From contig CALGUG010000047.1 in NCBI GenBank assembly GCA_937902315.1, forward strand, positions 58,546 through 122,545: a DNA stretch of 64,000 nt, given 5' to 3'. Position numbers and translations under genes: made by a program. This DNA comes from an uncultured Chloroflexales bacterium. GTDB taxonomy: Bacteria; Chloroflexota; Chloroflexia; Chloroflexales; Chloroflexaceae. Position 1 is the first letter of the stretch, and every line of letters begins with the position of its first letter. The notes beneath the pieces are model-generated. The model saw only the letters and a program-made list of their open reading frames with translations, ran no database searches and had not been told where the DNA came from. This document shows positions 17,254 through 25,677 of this stretch, in pieces.

Positions 17254-18464
17254 TAACCTTTCTTATTCGCCGCATCCTTCAAATGTTCGTGGTGCTGATT
17301 TTGTCGGCGATTGTTTCGTATGCGCTGCTCTACGTTGCGCCGGGCGGCCCGATCGAACAATTGCGTGCCAAACAACAACAGCAGGGCGGACAACAAGGCG
17401 CAGAGGCGATACGAGCCGATGATATCGCGCGTATCATCGCACGCTTCGAACTCGACCTCTATATGCCTGTGCGCTTTACCCGTTGGTTGATCGGCTTTCC
17501 GCGCGGGCCGATCACCATAGGCGATAGAGAGTTCTTTGGCGACCTTGAGGTGGGCTGCAAGACGCCCGGTTTGGTGCGCTTACGTTACCCTGACGGGCGC
17601 GAAGAACTGGTTGAGGAAGGTTGCCAAGAAGCGGTCTATCTGCGCGATCTCACTACGCGCAGGGCGACGAACGGCATTTTGTTTGGTGATTTCGGCGTCT
17701 CGCAGGTTATCCTGCGAGACCGACCGATCACCACCCTGATTATGAGCCGACTGCCCTATACCTTGGTGCTGATGGGCACCTCGATTCTGCTCTCGATTTT
17801 GATCGGCATTCCGATCGGGGTCTATTCGGCGGTGCGTCAATATTCGCGCTTCGATACAATTATGACCACCTTGGCCTTTATCGGTTCGTCGCTGCCTTCC
17901 TTCTTTTTTGGCATCTTGGCGATTCTGCTCTTTTCGGTGCTGGCGCAACAGGCAAACCTACCCTATCTGCCCTCGGGCGATGCGGTGGCCAATCGCAACT
18001 ACACCATGCCCGTCTTGGGCACTATTCGGGCCGGCTCCTTCTTAGACATGTTCCTACATTTCATTATGCCCTGTTCGGTGCTGACCTTTATCAACATCGC
18101 TGGATGGAGCCGTTTTATTCGTGGCAGCATGCTTGAGGTATTACCGCAAGACTATGTAAGAACGGCGCGTTCCAAAGGCCTACGAGAAAGTTCGGTCTTG
18201 ATCAGCCATGCCTTGCGCAACGCGCTAATTCCATTTGTAACTCTGCTGGCTGGCATTTTGCCCGCTCTCTTCGGTGGTGCCATCATCATCGAAAGTGTTT
18301 TCAACTGGCCGGGCTTAGGGCGTCTGTTGCTCGATGCTCTCAACCGCAACGATTATACGGTTGCGATGGCCTTAACCTTTATCCAGATCTTGCTGCTTCT
18401 GATTGGGTATCTGCTTTCCGATATCCTGTACACGGTGGTTGATCCGCGAATTAAATTAACATAA
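17250..18464 (+). CDS. ABC transporter permease, DppB type
   Basis: A protein of 404 residues starting MITFLIRRILQM, typical of DppB/OppB proteins. The inner-membrane-component loop is seen as DYVRTARSKGLRESSVLISH, matching the EAA motif that contacts the ATPase. Between the first helix and the core lies an extra-long extracytoplasmic region (about residues 35-160) with two cysteines (VGCK and EEGCQ) that could form a disulfide; ordinary members have some 310-340 residues in total. The start overlaps the stop of the lipoprotein as ATGA. It transports peptide-like solutes with the next gene product. Confidence 0.9.
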   Translation: MITFLIRRILQMFVVLILSAIVSYALLYVAPGGPIEQLRAKQQQQGGQQGAEAIRADDIARIIARFELDLYMPVRFTRWLIGFPRGPITIGDREFFGDLEVGCKTPGLVRLRYPDGREELVEEGCQEAVYLRDLTTRRATNGILFGDFGVSQVILRDRPITTLIMSRLPYTLVLMGTSILLSILIGIPIGVYSAVRQYSRFDTIMTTLAFIGSSLPSFFFGILAILLFSVLAQQANLPYLPSGDAVANRNYTMPVLGTIRAGSFLDMFLHFIMPCSVLTFINIAGWSRFIRGSMLEVLPQDYVRTARSKGLRESSVLISHALRNALIPFVTLLAGILPALFGGAIIIESVFNWPGLGRLLLDALNRNDYTVAMALTFIQILLLLIGYLLSDILYTVVDPRIKLT

Positions 18465-18473
18465 GGTGTGGAT

Positions 18474-19460
18474 ATGTCGAGCCAGCTCGCAAGCAGTCAC
18501 GATCGGATCACTACGCCAATTGAAAACCAGTGGGTGAGCCTCCTTAAGCGTCTGTTGCGCCATCGCATCGCCATGGTTAGCCTCGCCATTCTCTTAGTGA
18601 TGTTTGGGGCTTCGTTGCTTGCGCCGCAAATCGCACCCTTCCCGCGCGATCGCATCGCGATCGATGCCATTCGCTTGGCGCCCATGGAACGCGAGCCAGA
18701 CGGTCAGTTGCATTTGCTTGGAACTGACCACTTGGGGCGCGACTACTTTACCCGTCTCTTGTACGCGGCCCGGGTGTCGATGCTGGTCGCGATTTTGGTT
18801 TCGGTTATCTCTACCCTGATCGGCATTGTGCTTGGCTTGCTGGCGGGCTATTTTGGCGGCTGGGTCGATATCGCCATCAGTCGCACGCTCGAATTCGTCT
18901 CAACCTTTCCGGGCCTCACGATCTTGCTGATTGTGGCCTCCATCCTCTTGCGCAACGAGAACTTTATCGTCTTCCCGCGCTTTATGGATCGCTTCGTGGC
19001 GGCCCTGTTTGCGATCTCCGAGCGAGAGGCCAAGCAAGTAACCCTGATCATTTTGACCCTTTCGCTCTTGGGCTGGACCGGCACTGCCCGTCTGATGCGC
19101 GGCCTGACCCTGAGCGTGCGTGAACAGCCCTATATCGAAGCGGCGCGCGCTCTGGGTGTCTCGAACATCACGATTATGCTGCGCCATATTTTGCCCAACG
19201 CGGCGCCGCCTATGATCGTCGACTTCACCTTGGGCATCAACGGGGCCTTGGTGGGCGAAGCAGGCCTGAGCTTTTTGGGCTTTGGCATTCAAGACCCTAC
19301 CCCGACTTGGGGCAATACGCTCGCCTTTGCCAAAGACTATATGCTGGTCAGCCCTTGGATGCCGTTGGTGGCAGGCTTTCCGATCTTGATCGTTTCGCTG
19401 GCGATCAACTACCTCGGCGACGGACTGCGCGACGCGATCGACCCGCGCAGCAAAGTCTAG
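18474..19460 (+). CDS. ABC transporter permease, DppC type
   Basis: A protein of 328 residues with the DppC signature LLGTDHLGRDYFTRLLY, and the EAA loop YIEAARALGVSNITIMLRH. About six membrane helices. An insertion of about 30 residues (around NFIVFPRFMDRF) is longer than in standard DppC. ATG at 18474 has AAGG seven bases upstream; a GTG at 18468 is too close to that site. This is the last gene of the transporter operon. No DppD/DppF ATPase genes follow, so the energising subunits must be encoded elsewhere. Confidence 0.9.
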   Translation: MSSQLASSHDRITTPIENQWVSLLKRLLRHRIAMVSLAILLVMFGASLLAPQIAPFPRDRIAIDAIRLAPMEREPDGQLHLLGTDHLGRDYFTRLLYAARVSMLVAILVSVISTLIGIVLGLLAGYFGGWVDIAISRTLEFVSTFPGLTILLIVASILLRNENFIVFPRFMDRFVAALFAISEREAKQVTLIILTLSLLGWTGTARLMRGLTLSVREQPYIEAARALGVSNITIMLRHILPNAAPPMIVDFTLGINGALVGEAGLSFLGFGIQDPTPTWGNTLAFAKDYMLVSPWMPLVAGFPILIVSLAINYLGDGLRDAIDPRSKV

Positions 19461-19548
19461 CTCTAGGGCGCTGCAAAGCGAGCGCAGATCTGAAGCAAGG
19501 CCATAGCCTGTTGGCGTGAAGGGCCTGTCCTTCGAAAAGGTCCTAACC

Positions 19549-19566
19549 GCGTCCGCCTACGGCTAC
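19549..19566 (+). repeat. Repeat A core, forward copy 5
   Basis: Exact core, preceded by AAAAGGTCCTAACC. Faces the inverted copy at 19800, the two being 233 bp apart in the gene-free stretch 19461-19977. Confidence 0.85.
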
Positions 19567-19799
19567 CAAATCGTTCGTCATCCATTCAGGCGATCAACAG
19601 TTTCGAAGCGTTTCGCTGTAGTAGAAAGGCTATTGCAGCGAGACGCTTTGTGTGTTTACACACCAAGCGGGTTCAGGCTCAGTGCGCTGAAGGGCATGTG
19701 CTTTTCAGCGTGGCAACAGCGAAAAAGCGCGGAAAGCCAAGAGCAGCTATGTTTCGCTCTGGCGAAGGCGAAGGAAGTATGTTGCTGGGCGGGATGTTG

Positions 19800-19817
19800 A
19801 TAGCCGTAGGCGGACGC
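19800..19817 (-). repeat. Repeat A core, inverted copy 6
   Basis: Core with A for G at the first base, preceded by GCTGGGCGGGATGTTG, which is shared with the copies at 44825 and 63825, and followed by GCGCTAGGGAC. Confidence 0.85.
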
Positions 19818-19893
19818 GCTAGGGACTGTATGAAAGGGAGAGAACTCGCCGCTAGAGCGATATATTCGTGATAACTGAGGCTGAGCAAAACAA

Positions 19894-19925
19894 CGAAGGT
19901 TTCGAGTCAACGCTCGAAACCTTCG
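19894..19925 (-). terminator. Probable terminator of the pyr operon
   Basis: CGAAGGTTTCGAG pairs with CTCGAAACCTTCG. Read leftward, the hairpin is followed by TTGTTTTG, a moderate U tract, about 50 bp after the pyrC stop. Confidence 0.65.
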
Positions 19926-19977
19926 CTGATGAAAAAGTGCTCTACAAAGAGTGCAGAAAAGAGCGCGAGAAGTGCTG

Positions 19978-21462
19978 TTAGTTCTCTTCTTCGCGGAAGA
20001 TGCCATCGATGCGGGTTGGCGAATGCAGCGCACCAGTGCCTTTACCAAACGCGCCCCGGCGATAGACGATCTTGCCGCCCGCCATGGTCAACATCACTTG
20101 GCCCTTCAACTGCTGGCCCTGCAATGGGGTGTTGCGGCCTTGCGAAGCGAAGGTATTCGGATCGACCTTCCAGGGGCGCTCTGGGTCGAAGATCACAATG
20201 TCGGCGCGGCTGCCCGACCGCAACGAAGCCGGCGAGCGTCCCAAGACACTGGCGGGGCCTTCGGTGAGGCGCGCCACCATCTCGACCAGATCCATCTCGC
20301 CACGGTGTACGAGAGTCAACACCAAGCCTAGCGCCGTTTCGAGACCGCTGATACCACAGGCCGCCTGGCCGTATTCGACCTCTTTATCGGCCAAGGCGTG
20401 CGGCGAGTGATCGGTAGCGATCGCGTCGATGGTGCCGTCGCGCAAGCCTTCGATCAGGGCCGCTACATCGCTCTCGCTGCGCAGGGGCGGGTTGACGCGC
20501 GTGCTGGGATCGTAGGGCAGCAAGAGGCGCGGGTTGAGCCAGCTATTCAGCCCGAGGCCCTGGTCTTTGCGGCGGCCACGTTTGCCAGCTTTGCTTTCGG
20601 CCTCTTCTTTCGGCTCGGGGGCTAGCGAACCGAGCACCCACTGGTCGCTGAGGGTCAGGTGGTGAGGAGTCACTTCGGCGGTCACATGTACGCCGCGCGC
20701 TTTGGCTGCTCGCACCAGTGCGACGCTGCCCGCCGTGCTAATGTGGCTGATGTGTAGATGTGCGCCTGTCAGCTCGGCCAGCGCGATGTCGCGCGCTACC
20801 TGCACCTCTTCCGCAGCCGAGGGCGAACCGGGCAGGCCCAAGCGCATGCTGACTGCACCCTCGTGCATGGCCCAACCTTTGTTCAGGCGGGTCTCTTCGC
20901 AGTGGCTCATAATCGGTACGCCCAGCATGGCCGCATACGAGAGGGCGTGGCGCATAATTGCGGGGTCAGCCACCGAGCGGTCGGCGTCGCTGAAAGCGAT
21001 ACAGCCCGCTTCGACCAGTTCGGCGTATTCGGTCAGCTGCTTGCCTTCGCGGTTCATGGTAATCGCGCCGATCACTTCGATCTGGATCGGGCTGGTGCGC
21101 TTGCTGATTTGGCGCAGGCTCCGTACCGCAGCGGCGTTGTCTTGGGCTGGGTTGGTGTCGGGCATGGCACACAGGGTTGTGAAGCCGCCCCGCGCAGCCG
21201 CCAAGACGGCGCTGGCGATCGTCTCTTTGTGTTCTTCGCCCGGCTCGCGCAGGTGGGTGTGCAGGTCGGTGAAGCCCGGTGCTACCACACAGCCGCGCGC
21301 GTTGATAACCTCTAGATCTTCCATGACGGGCAGCGGTTCCATGGCGAGCTGGGTCATATCGTAGATCTGAACGACCTTGCCATCTTCGATCAATACATCG
21401 CCGATCGTCGCGACCCGCTGCGAGGGATCAATAATCGAACCATTTTTTATCAAGTAACGCAT
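19978..21462 (-). CDS. pyrC: Dihydroorotase, class I
   Basis: A protein of 494 residues. The metal site DLHTHLREPG lies at 66-75, then PDTNP at 101-105, SHCEE at 186-190, HISH at 237-240 and ATDHSPH near 354. It closes carbamoyl aspartate to dihydroorotate in pyrimidine synthesis. It is longer than the usual 420-450: a charged, low-complexity insertion (about 278-314, including EPKEEAESKAGKRGRRKDQ) interrupts the stretch between TPHHLTL and YDPSTRVNPPLR, and the C-terminus is extended by some 25 residues. AAGGATG precedes the ATG. Last gene of the pyrR-pyrB-pyrC operon. Confidence 0.94.
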   Translation of the reverse strand: MRYLIKNGSIIDPSQRVATIGDVLIEDGKVVQIYDMTQLAMEPLPVMEDLEVINARGCVVAPGFTDLHTHLREPGEEHKETIASAVLAAARGGFTTLCAMPDTNPAQDNAAAVRSLRQISKRTSPIQIEVIGAITMNREGKQLTEYAELVEAGCIAFSDADRSVADPAIMRHALSYAAMLGVPIMSHCEETRLNKGWAMHEGAVSMRLGLPGSPSAAEEVQVARDIALAELTGAHLHISHISTAGSVALVRAAKARGVHVTAEVTPHHLTLSDQWVLGSLAPEPKEEAESKAGKRGRRKDQGLGLNSWLNPRLLLPYDPSTRVNPPLRSESDVAALIEGLRDGTIDAIATDHSPHALADKEVEYGQAACGISGLETALGLVLTLVHRGEMDLVEMVARLTEGPASVLGRSPASLRSGSRADIVIFDPERPWKVDPNTFASQGRNTPLQGQQLKGQVMLTMAGGKIVYRRGAFGKGTGALHSPTRIDGIFREEEN

Positions 21463-21533
21463 AGATCATCCTTCAATACAGTAGGGAAGAGCTGCGATCA
21501 AGACGAAGAGCGCTTCGTCGATCTGCGAGCGTC

Positions 21534-22466
21534 TTATTCAGCGCTTCCTGCGAGTCGATACAACAGCGCCATACGCACTGCAACACCATTCGTTACTTGC
21601 TCTTCGATCACCGACTGAGCCGAGGTGGCGACTTCTGGCGTAATTTCGATACCAACGTTCATGGGGCCCGGGTGCATAATCAGGGCGTTTTTGTTGGCCC
21701 GTGCCAGCCGATTGCTATCGAGCCCATAGATTCGGCTGTATTCGCGTAACGAGGGCAGCAGGCCGCTCTGTTGACGTTCGCGCTGCAATCGCAGTGCCAT
21801 AATCACATCGGCCCCTGCGATACACGAATCGAGCGTATCGCGGATCTGAACTTGGGGCCAGGTTTCGCGCCAAAACGCGGCGGGACCCAGCAGAGTGGGC
21901 GGGGCGCACAAGATCACTTCTGCCCCGAGTTTGGTCAGACCCCATAGGTTCGAGCGCGCCACACGGCTGTGCAGAATATCGCCAACGATCACGACTTTTA
22001 GACCTTCGACACGCCCGAAGCGCTCGCGCATGGTGAACATGTCGAGCAGGGCTTGGGTTGGGTGAGCATGTCGACCATCGCCACCATTGATGATCGAGCC
22101 ACGGAAGTGCTGAGCCGCTAAGTAGGGCGCGCCGCTCTCTTTGTGGCGCAAAATGATCACATCGGCTCCCAGCGACTGAATGGTGCGCACCGTATCGACC
22201 AGCGATTCGCCCTTTTCGACGCTGCTCCCTTTGGCGCTGAAGTTGACAACGGTTGCCGAAAGTGCGCGGGCCGCCATTTCAAACGAGATGCGGGTTCGCG
22301 TGCTCTCTTCATAAAACATATTCACGACATTTTTGCCGCGCAGAGCCGGAACTTGTTTAATATCGCGCGAAAGTACCTCTTTCATACTCTCGGCGACGTC
22401 AAATATATCTTCGATCTCATCACGAGTCATGGTGTCGAGATCAAGGACATGCTTATGCAGATCCAT
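21534..22466 (-). CDS. pyrB: Aspartate carbamoyltransferase catalytic subunit
   Basis: A protein of 310 residues, the standard catalytic-chain length. Carbamoyl-phosphate site STRTR lies at 55-59, the loop SSVEKGES at 81-88 and HPTQALLD at 135-142. It condenses carbamoyl phosphate with aspartate. I start at ATG 22466, which has AAAGGAG ten bases upstream; the open frame continues to 22544 but those residues are not family-like. No PyrI is seen nearby, as in other organisms with PyrR control. 71 bp separate it from pyrC. Confidence 0.95.
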   Translation of the reverse strand: MDLHKHVLDLDTMTRDEIEDIFDVAESMKEVLSRDIKQVPALRGKNVVNMFYEESTRTRISFEMAARALSATVVNFSAKGSSVEKGESLVDTVRTIQSLGADVIILRHKESGAPYLAAQHFRGSIINGGDGRHAHPTQALLDMFTMRERFGRVEGLKVVIVGDILHSRVARSNLWGLTKLGAEVILCAPPTLLGPAAFWRETWPQVQIRDTLDSCIAGADVIMALRLQRERQQSGLLPSLREYSRIYGLDSNRLARANKNALIMHPGPMNVGIEITPEVATSAQSVIEEQVTNGVAVRMALLYRLAGSAE

Positions 22467-22794
22467 AAAAGGAAGTCTCCTTTGTTGCTTGTACAACAGA
22501 ATCCCATGAGGAGGTAATAGGCGCTTGGAGGGATCGTCGCTCAATCGCTATGTTTCCCAAGGCCCTAGCAATCAATCGACCTGCTCTACTTCGCACAAGA
22601 GATGAATACCAATCACAAAGAGGGAGGACTGCATATGGTGCGTGCAGTATATGTAGCGAATCAAACGCAGTTAGGTTGCGAGAGGAACGAAAATAGAGAC
22701 CAGTTGGGCGTCGCGTAGCAAGTGGTATGCGCCGCTGGTATAGAAGAGTTATGAGGCTTTGTCTATGGCCTACCGTATCCATAACGATCTAAAA
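22467..22794. other. pyrR-pyrB intergenic stretch
   Basis: 328 bp inside the pyr operon. I see no terminator and no PyrR-type sequence; an open frame at 22453-22782 (minus) overlaps the pyrB start, has no ribosome binding site and is rejected. Confidence 0.5.
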
Positions 22795-23340
22795 TTATGC
22801 CTCTTTGACGATAACCACTTCGTCTTCGCCGCCATCGACCTCTTGTAGATGAACTTCGACGCGTTCGTCGCGCGAAGTGGGCACGTTCTTACCAACAAAG
22901 TCGGCCCGAATCGGCAGTTCACGGTGACCTCGGTCGACTAAGACAGCCAATTGAATGCGGGCCGGTCGGCCTAAATCGGCCAAGGCATCGAGGGCAGCGC
23001 GCGCTGTGCGCCCGGTGTAGAGCACATCGTCAACCAGTACCACTGTCTTACCCGTAATATTGGTCGAGATTTCGGTTCTGCGCACAATTGGGGCTGGGCC
23101 TTTACGGCTAAGGTCATCGCGATAGAGCGTAATATCGAGCTGGCCACGCGGAACTGGTTGGTGGTCGAAGCTTTCCATGACAGCGCCGATACGTTCGGCC
23201 AAGAAGACACCACGACGTCGAATCCCTACCAATACAACATTTTCGCTTCCATCGTTGCGTTCGGCGATCTCATGAGCAATACGCACAAGTGCACGGCGAA
23301 TATCGTCGCTCTTTAAAATCTGCTTTTCACTCAGGGCCAT
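22795..23340 (-). CDS. pyrR: Bifunctional pyr operon regulator / uracil phosphoribosyltransferase
   Basis: A protein of 181 residues. The PRPP loop VVLVDDVLYTGRTARA lies at 100-115; LVGIRRRGVFLAERI and RGQLDITLYRDDLSRKG are PyrR hallmarks, the latter next to the RNA-binding face. PyrR binds UMP-dependently to a hairpin in the pyr leader and promotes termination, and has weak uracil phosphoribosyltransferase activity. ATG at 23340 is preceded by AAGGAG seven bases away; the frame stays open to 23457 but that part covers the leader terminator. First gene of the operon. The leader sites upstream agree with autoregulation. Confidence 0.95.
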   Translation of the reverse strand: MALSEKQILKSDDIRRALVRIAHEIAERNDGSENVVLVGIRRRGVFLAERIGAVMESFDHQPVPRGQLDITLYRDDLSRKGPAPIVRRTEISTNITGKTVVLVDDVLYTGRTARAALDALADLGRPARIQLAVLVDRGHRELPIRADFVGKNVPTSRDERVEVHLQEVDGGEDEVVIVKEA

Positions 23341-23407
23341 GCTCTCGCTCCTTATGTGACCATTAGTGTTCTGATTCTCTGGCGAATGTATATGTGTTAA
23401 AGCTACT

Positions 23408-23450
23408 AAAAACGCAAAAACCCTACCGCCACCGTGTGTGGCTGTAGGGT
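23408..23450 (-). terminator. pyr leader attenuator terminator
   Basis: On the minus strand ACCCTACAGCCAC pairs with GTGGCGGTAGGGT around a short loop, followed directly by TTTTGCGTTTTT. It lies between the promoter and pyrR, so it must be read through for operon expression: a transcription attenuator. Confidence 0.85.
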
Positions 23451-23504
23451 GAAACATCCTATATAAACTGTACAGCGCAACAGATCGCTGGAAGGTATCA
23501 TAGG

Positions 23505-23548
23505 GTACGTTTCCTTCTCAACCTCACGGGGTTGGATTAAAGGTAGCA
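23505..23548 (-). promoter_or_regulatory. PyrR-binding (anti-antiterminator) hairpin
   Basis: The leader RNA has CCTTTAATCC, then the stem-loop CAACC-CCGTGA-GGTTG, then GAGAAGG. CCTT and AAGG can close the outer stem. Bacillus PyrR sites as I recall them have TCCAGAGAGGCTGAGAAGG; the shared TCC...GAGG.TGAGAAGG pattern is close. The call is by motif resemblance, with position between promoter and attenuator supporting it. Confidence 0.75.
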
Positions 23549-23550
23549 CC

Positions 23551-23580
23551 ATCGTATCATGAAGATGAAAGAATTGTCAA
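23551..23580 (-). promoter_or_regulatory. pyr operon promoter
   Basis: On the minus strand TTGACA (23580-23575), an 18-base spacer, then TACGAT (23556-23551): a good sigma-70 type promoter feeding the pyr leader. Confidence 0.75.
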
Positions 23581-23674
23581 TTTTGTTCTAGGCTAGCGGG
23601 TTTGCTTTCGCTAGGCTGCATGCAAAAGACTGCTGATCTGCAAGCTCTTTGAAGCGCCTTGATCAGCAGTCTTG

Positions 23675-23790
23675 TATCAAATCCGACTGACTATGTTGTG
23701 TTTTTGGCCTTCGGCAGAGCGCTGTTCAACTCTTGCCCTTTTCTCGCTCTTTGCAGATTGCGAGAGTGCCGACTTTAGGCGGATTTGCTT
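23675..23790 (+). repeat. Repeat B element 1
   Basis: Left end TATCAAATCCG and right end CGGATTTGCTT, with the internal mark TTTTTGGCCTTCGGCAGAGC. It lies between the pyr promoter region and the 3' end of the CAP-domain gene. Confidence 0.75.
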
Positions 23791-23801
23791 GTAGTGTATG
23801 C

Positions 23802-24392
23802 TTAACGGCTTGCGAAGACCTGAGTCCAGTAGCTGAAGTAGGGACCGCTGACTTGGCCGTTGGAACGCAGCACGTCGTTTTGATCGTTGTCTTGATAGAA
23901 GAAGCCGATTCCGGTTTCGGTATAGCTGCAGTCAAGGATATTGGCGCGGTGGCTCGGGCTGGCCATCCAAGCTGCCACGACCTCTTCGGCTGTATCGTAA
24001 CCAGCTACGATGTTTTCGCCGACGACCTTCGGATTATAGCCTTCTGCTAGAACGCGCTCATATACCTCGTTGCCGTTCGGATCTCTATGCTGGAAGAAGT
24101 TTGCTTCGGCCATATTCCGGCTATGCTTGGTAGCGGCTTGCTGCAGTTCGGGCGAGATCGTCAGAATCGGGCAGCCTGCTGCGCTTGCGGTAGACTGAGT
24201 ACGAATACGATTTATTTCATCAAGCACGAATTGAATATTTTCAGGGATATCGACGGTGCTTGCATCGCTTGGCTTCTGAATGCTGGGTAAATAGATGGTA
24301 TAAGAAGCACTGCTTTTTTGTGCTTGAAGATTCTGAGCATCAATAAGAAAAAAAGTACTAAATAGTACAATTGTAAGAAATATATATCGCAT
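23802..24392 (-). CDS. Secreted CAP (SCP/PR-1) domain protein
   Basis: A protein of 196 residues. A hydrophobic signal peptide covers about residues 1-19, ending near LIDAQ. The CAP domain runs from about 55: FVLDEINRIR, the histidine-bearing HSRNMAEANFFQHRDPNG, GENIVAGYDTAEEVVAAWM, SPSHRANILDCSYTETGIGF. These match bacterial YkwD-like CAP proteins, which are extracellular; biochemical roles are mostly unknown, though some bind lipids or cell-wall material. AAGAGG precedes the ATG. Two cysteines could form a disulfide. The gene stands alone; an AT-rich 760-bp stretch lies upstream. Confidence 0.9.
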   Translation of the reverse strand: MRYIFLTIVLFSTFFLIDAQNLQAQKSSASYTIYLPSIQKPSDASTVDIPENIQFVLDEINRIRTQSTASAAGCPILTISPELQQAATKHSRNMAEANFFQHRDPNGNEVYERVLAEGYNPKVVGENIVAGYDTAEEVVAAWMASPSHRANILDCSYTETGIGFFYQDNDQNDVLRSNGQVSGPYFSYWTQVFASR

Positions 24393-25014
24393 ATGTGCCT
24401 CTTAGGTTACTTGTAGGTAGAAGAGGAAACAAAGAGAAAAATGATCTTTGTTGCACTACACCTAAGATATAAAGTTTTTAACCATCACAGAGTCATTATA
24501 TGAATAAAAGTTTATTTTTTGTATAAGAATATTGTCCTATTGTCATACAAAACCCATGGGGGAGTAAGATGGTACTAGTACTGTGCTAGGTATATGACAA
24601 TTGGAAATGTGCATGTATATTAGATATGCGCTTAAAAATTGTCTTCCAGACTTGTAATTTTTATTTTTGGAGTTTTGCCTTAGGGGAATATAATACTACG
24701 ACTTGTGGTTTTCTTTTCAGCGAGACACACGCGCAAACATTACACTATAGACATATTTGACAGAAATGTGCGTTTATTAGTCAGAAACGTCTTTACTCTA
24801 GCGGAACAATTGGAAAATTGTATGTTTGGGGTATCAAAAAATAGTGATCTTTTGAAGATTTGAGCGGTGAAGATTATAGCGAAGAGGATTCAGTAAGGCA
24901 TCGATTGAAAGGGGAAGAGAAGAACTCTTTTGGGGCTAAATGTAGCAATGATTCGTAGCTGTTGAGCAAGCAAGAGTGAGCAACAGTTGATCCGCTTAAG
25001 CTTGAAAAATACTA

Positions 25015-25043
25015 TTGCATGCTGCTATTTGATCGGCTATAAT
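25015..25043 (+). promoter_or_regulatory. Orphan sigma-70 type promoter
   Basis: TTGCAT, a 17-base spacer, then TATAAT, on the plus strand. Transcription would start near 25050 and run straight into the rpmB terminator hairpin and antisense to rpmB. No plus-strand gene follows until 25678, so it may make a short RNA or be inert. Confidence 0.5.
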
Positions 25044-25095
25044 AGCGGGCACTTCGTTAAAGAAGCGGATAGCTATGGTCTTGCTCCTCAATAGC

Positions 25096-25128
25096 AAAAG
25101 CCAGAACCCCTATGCAGAGTCCTGGCTT
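25096..25128 (-). terminator. rpmB terminator
   Basis: Read leftward, AAGCCAG and CTGGCTT pair, with a loop of 17 bases that can pair further, followed by TTTTGCTATT. Confidence 0.7.
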
Positions 25129-25151
25129 GCTTGGTATGAGCCGAAATAGGT

Positions 25152-25334
25152 TTAGCGGGTCTTGGCCAGGGTGCGCAGACAGCGCGTGCAGACCTTCAAA
25201 GAGACCGCTGTGCCATCGATCGAAACGGTTGTTTTTTGAATATTGGGCTTAAACACGCGGCTGGTGTGGCGCTTGGAGAAGCTCACATTGCGACCATACA
25301 TCTTGTGTTTGCCACATACTTGACACTTAGCCAT
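25152..25334 (-). CDS. rpmB: 50S ribosomal protein L28
   Basis: A basic protein of 60 residues beginning MAKCQVCGKHKMYGRNVSFS, the L28 signature. It carries two CxxC pairs (near 4-7 and 49-52), so it is the zinc-binding form. GGAG lies upstream of the ATG. The divergent arrangement with the Asp23-like and FakA-like genes is the same as rpmB with yloU-yloV in Bacillus, which supports both calls. Confidence 0.96.
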   Translation of the reverse strand: MAKCQVCGKHKMYGRNVSFSKRHTSRVFKPNIQKTTVSIDGTAVSLKVCTRCLRTLAKTR

Positions 25335-25677
25335 GGTTTATCAACGCTCCATGTAAGACTATATCTAAAATGTTATAAGGCACACTGAAAGTGAAATATA
25401 CCACAGGATGAGGCCTTTGGCAACCTTAGCCATGATGTAGAAACGCTTATTTTGTTTGATTTAGATATGCACTTTGCCTTATGTGTGCCTGAGACATGGT
25501 CTTCGATCTCGTTTGTAGCGTTTGATGGGTGGGTGGCGATAGATCAATGATGTTTTGCTACGGTCTGCTGTATCCTACAAGTGTTAGGATGAAAACAGTG
25601 CGCAGTATGCGAACCTAATGGCGATCTTTCGAGACAAGATCTCGGGCAAGTGTTTGACAGGATTTTAGGAATAGAGT
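25335..25677. other. Divergent promoter region between rpmB and the Asp23-like gene
   Basis: 343 bp that must hold two divergent promoters. I see no strong consensus boxes and no repeat A or B copy. Confidence 0.5.

Larger units (their letters stand above)
24393..25151. other. AT-rich gene-free stretch
   Basis: The first 450 bp are clearly richer in A/T than the surroundings and would hold the promoter of the leftward CAP-domain gene. The right part holds an orphan rightward promoter (25015-25043) and the rpmB terminator. No ORF or RNA gene is recognised. Confidence 0.6.

Noticed and set aside
22453..22782. Possible leader protein between pyrR and pyrB
   Set aside because: Overlaps the pyrB start, lacks a ribosome binding site and shows no recognisable features.
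25044..25096. tRNA gene behind the orphan promoter
   Set aside because: No cloverleaf, T-loop GTTCGANNC or CCA end could be drawn.
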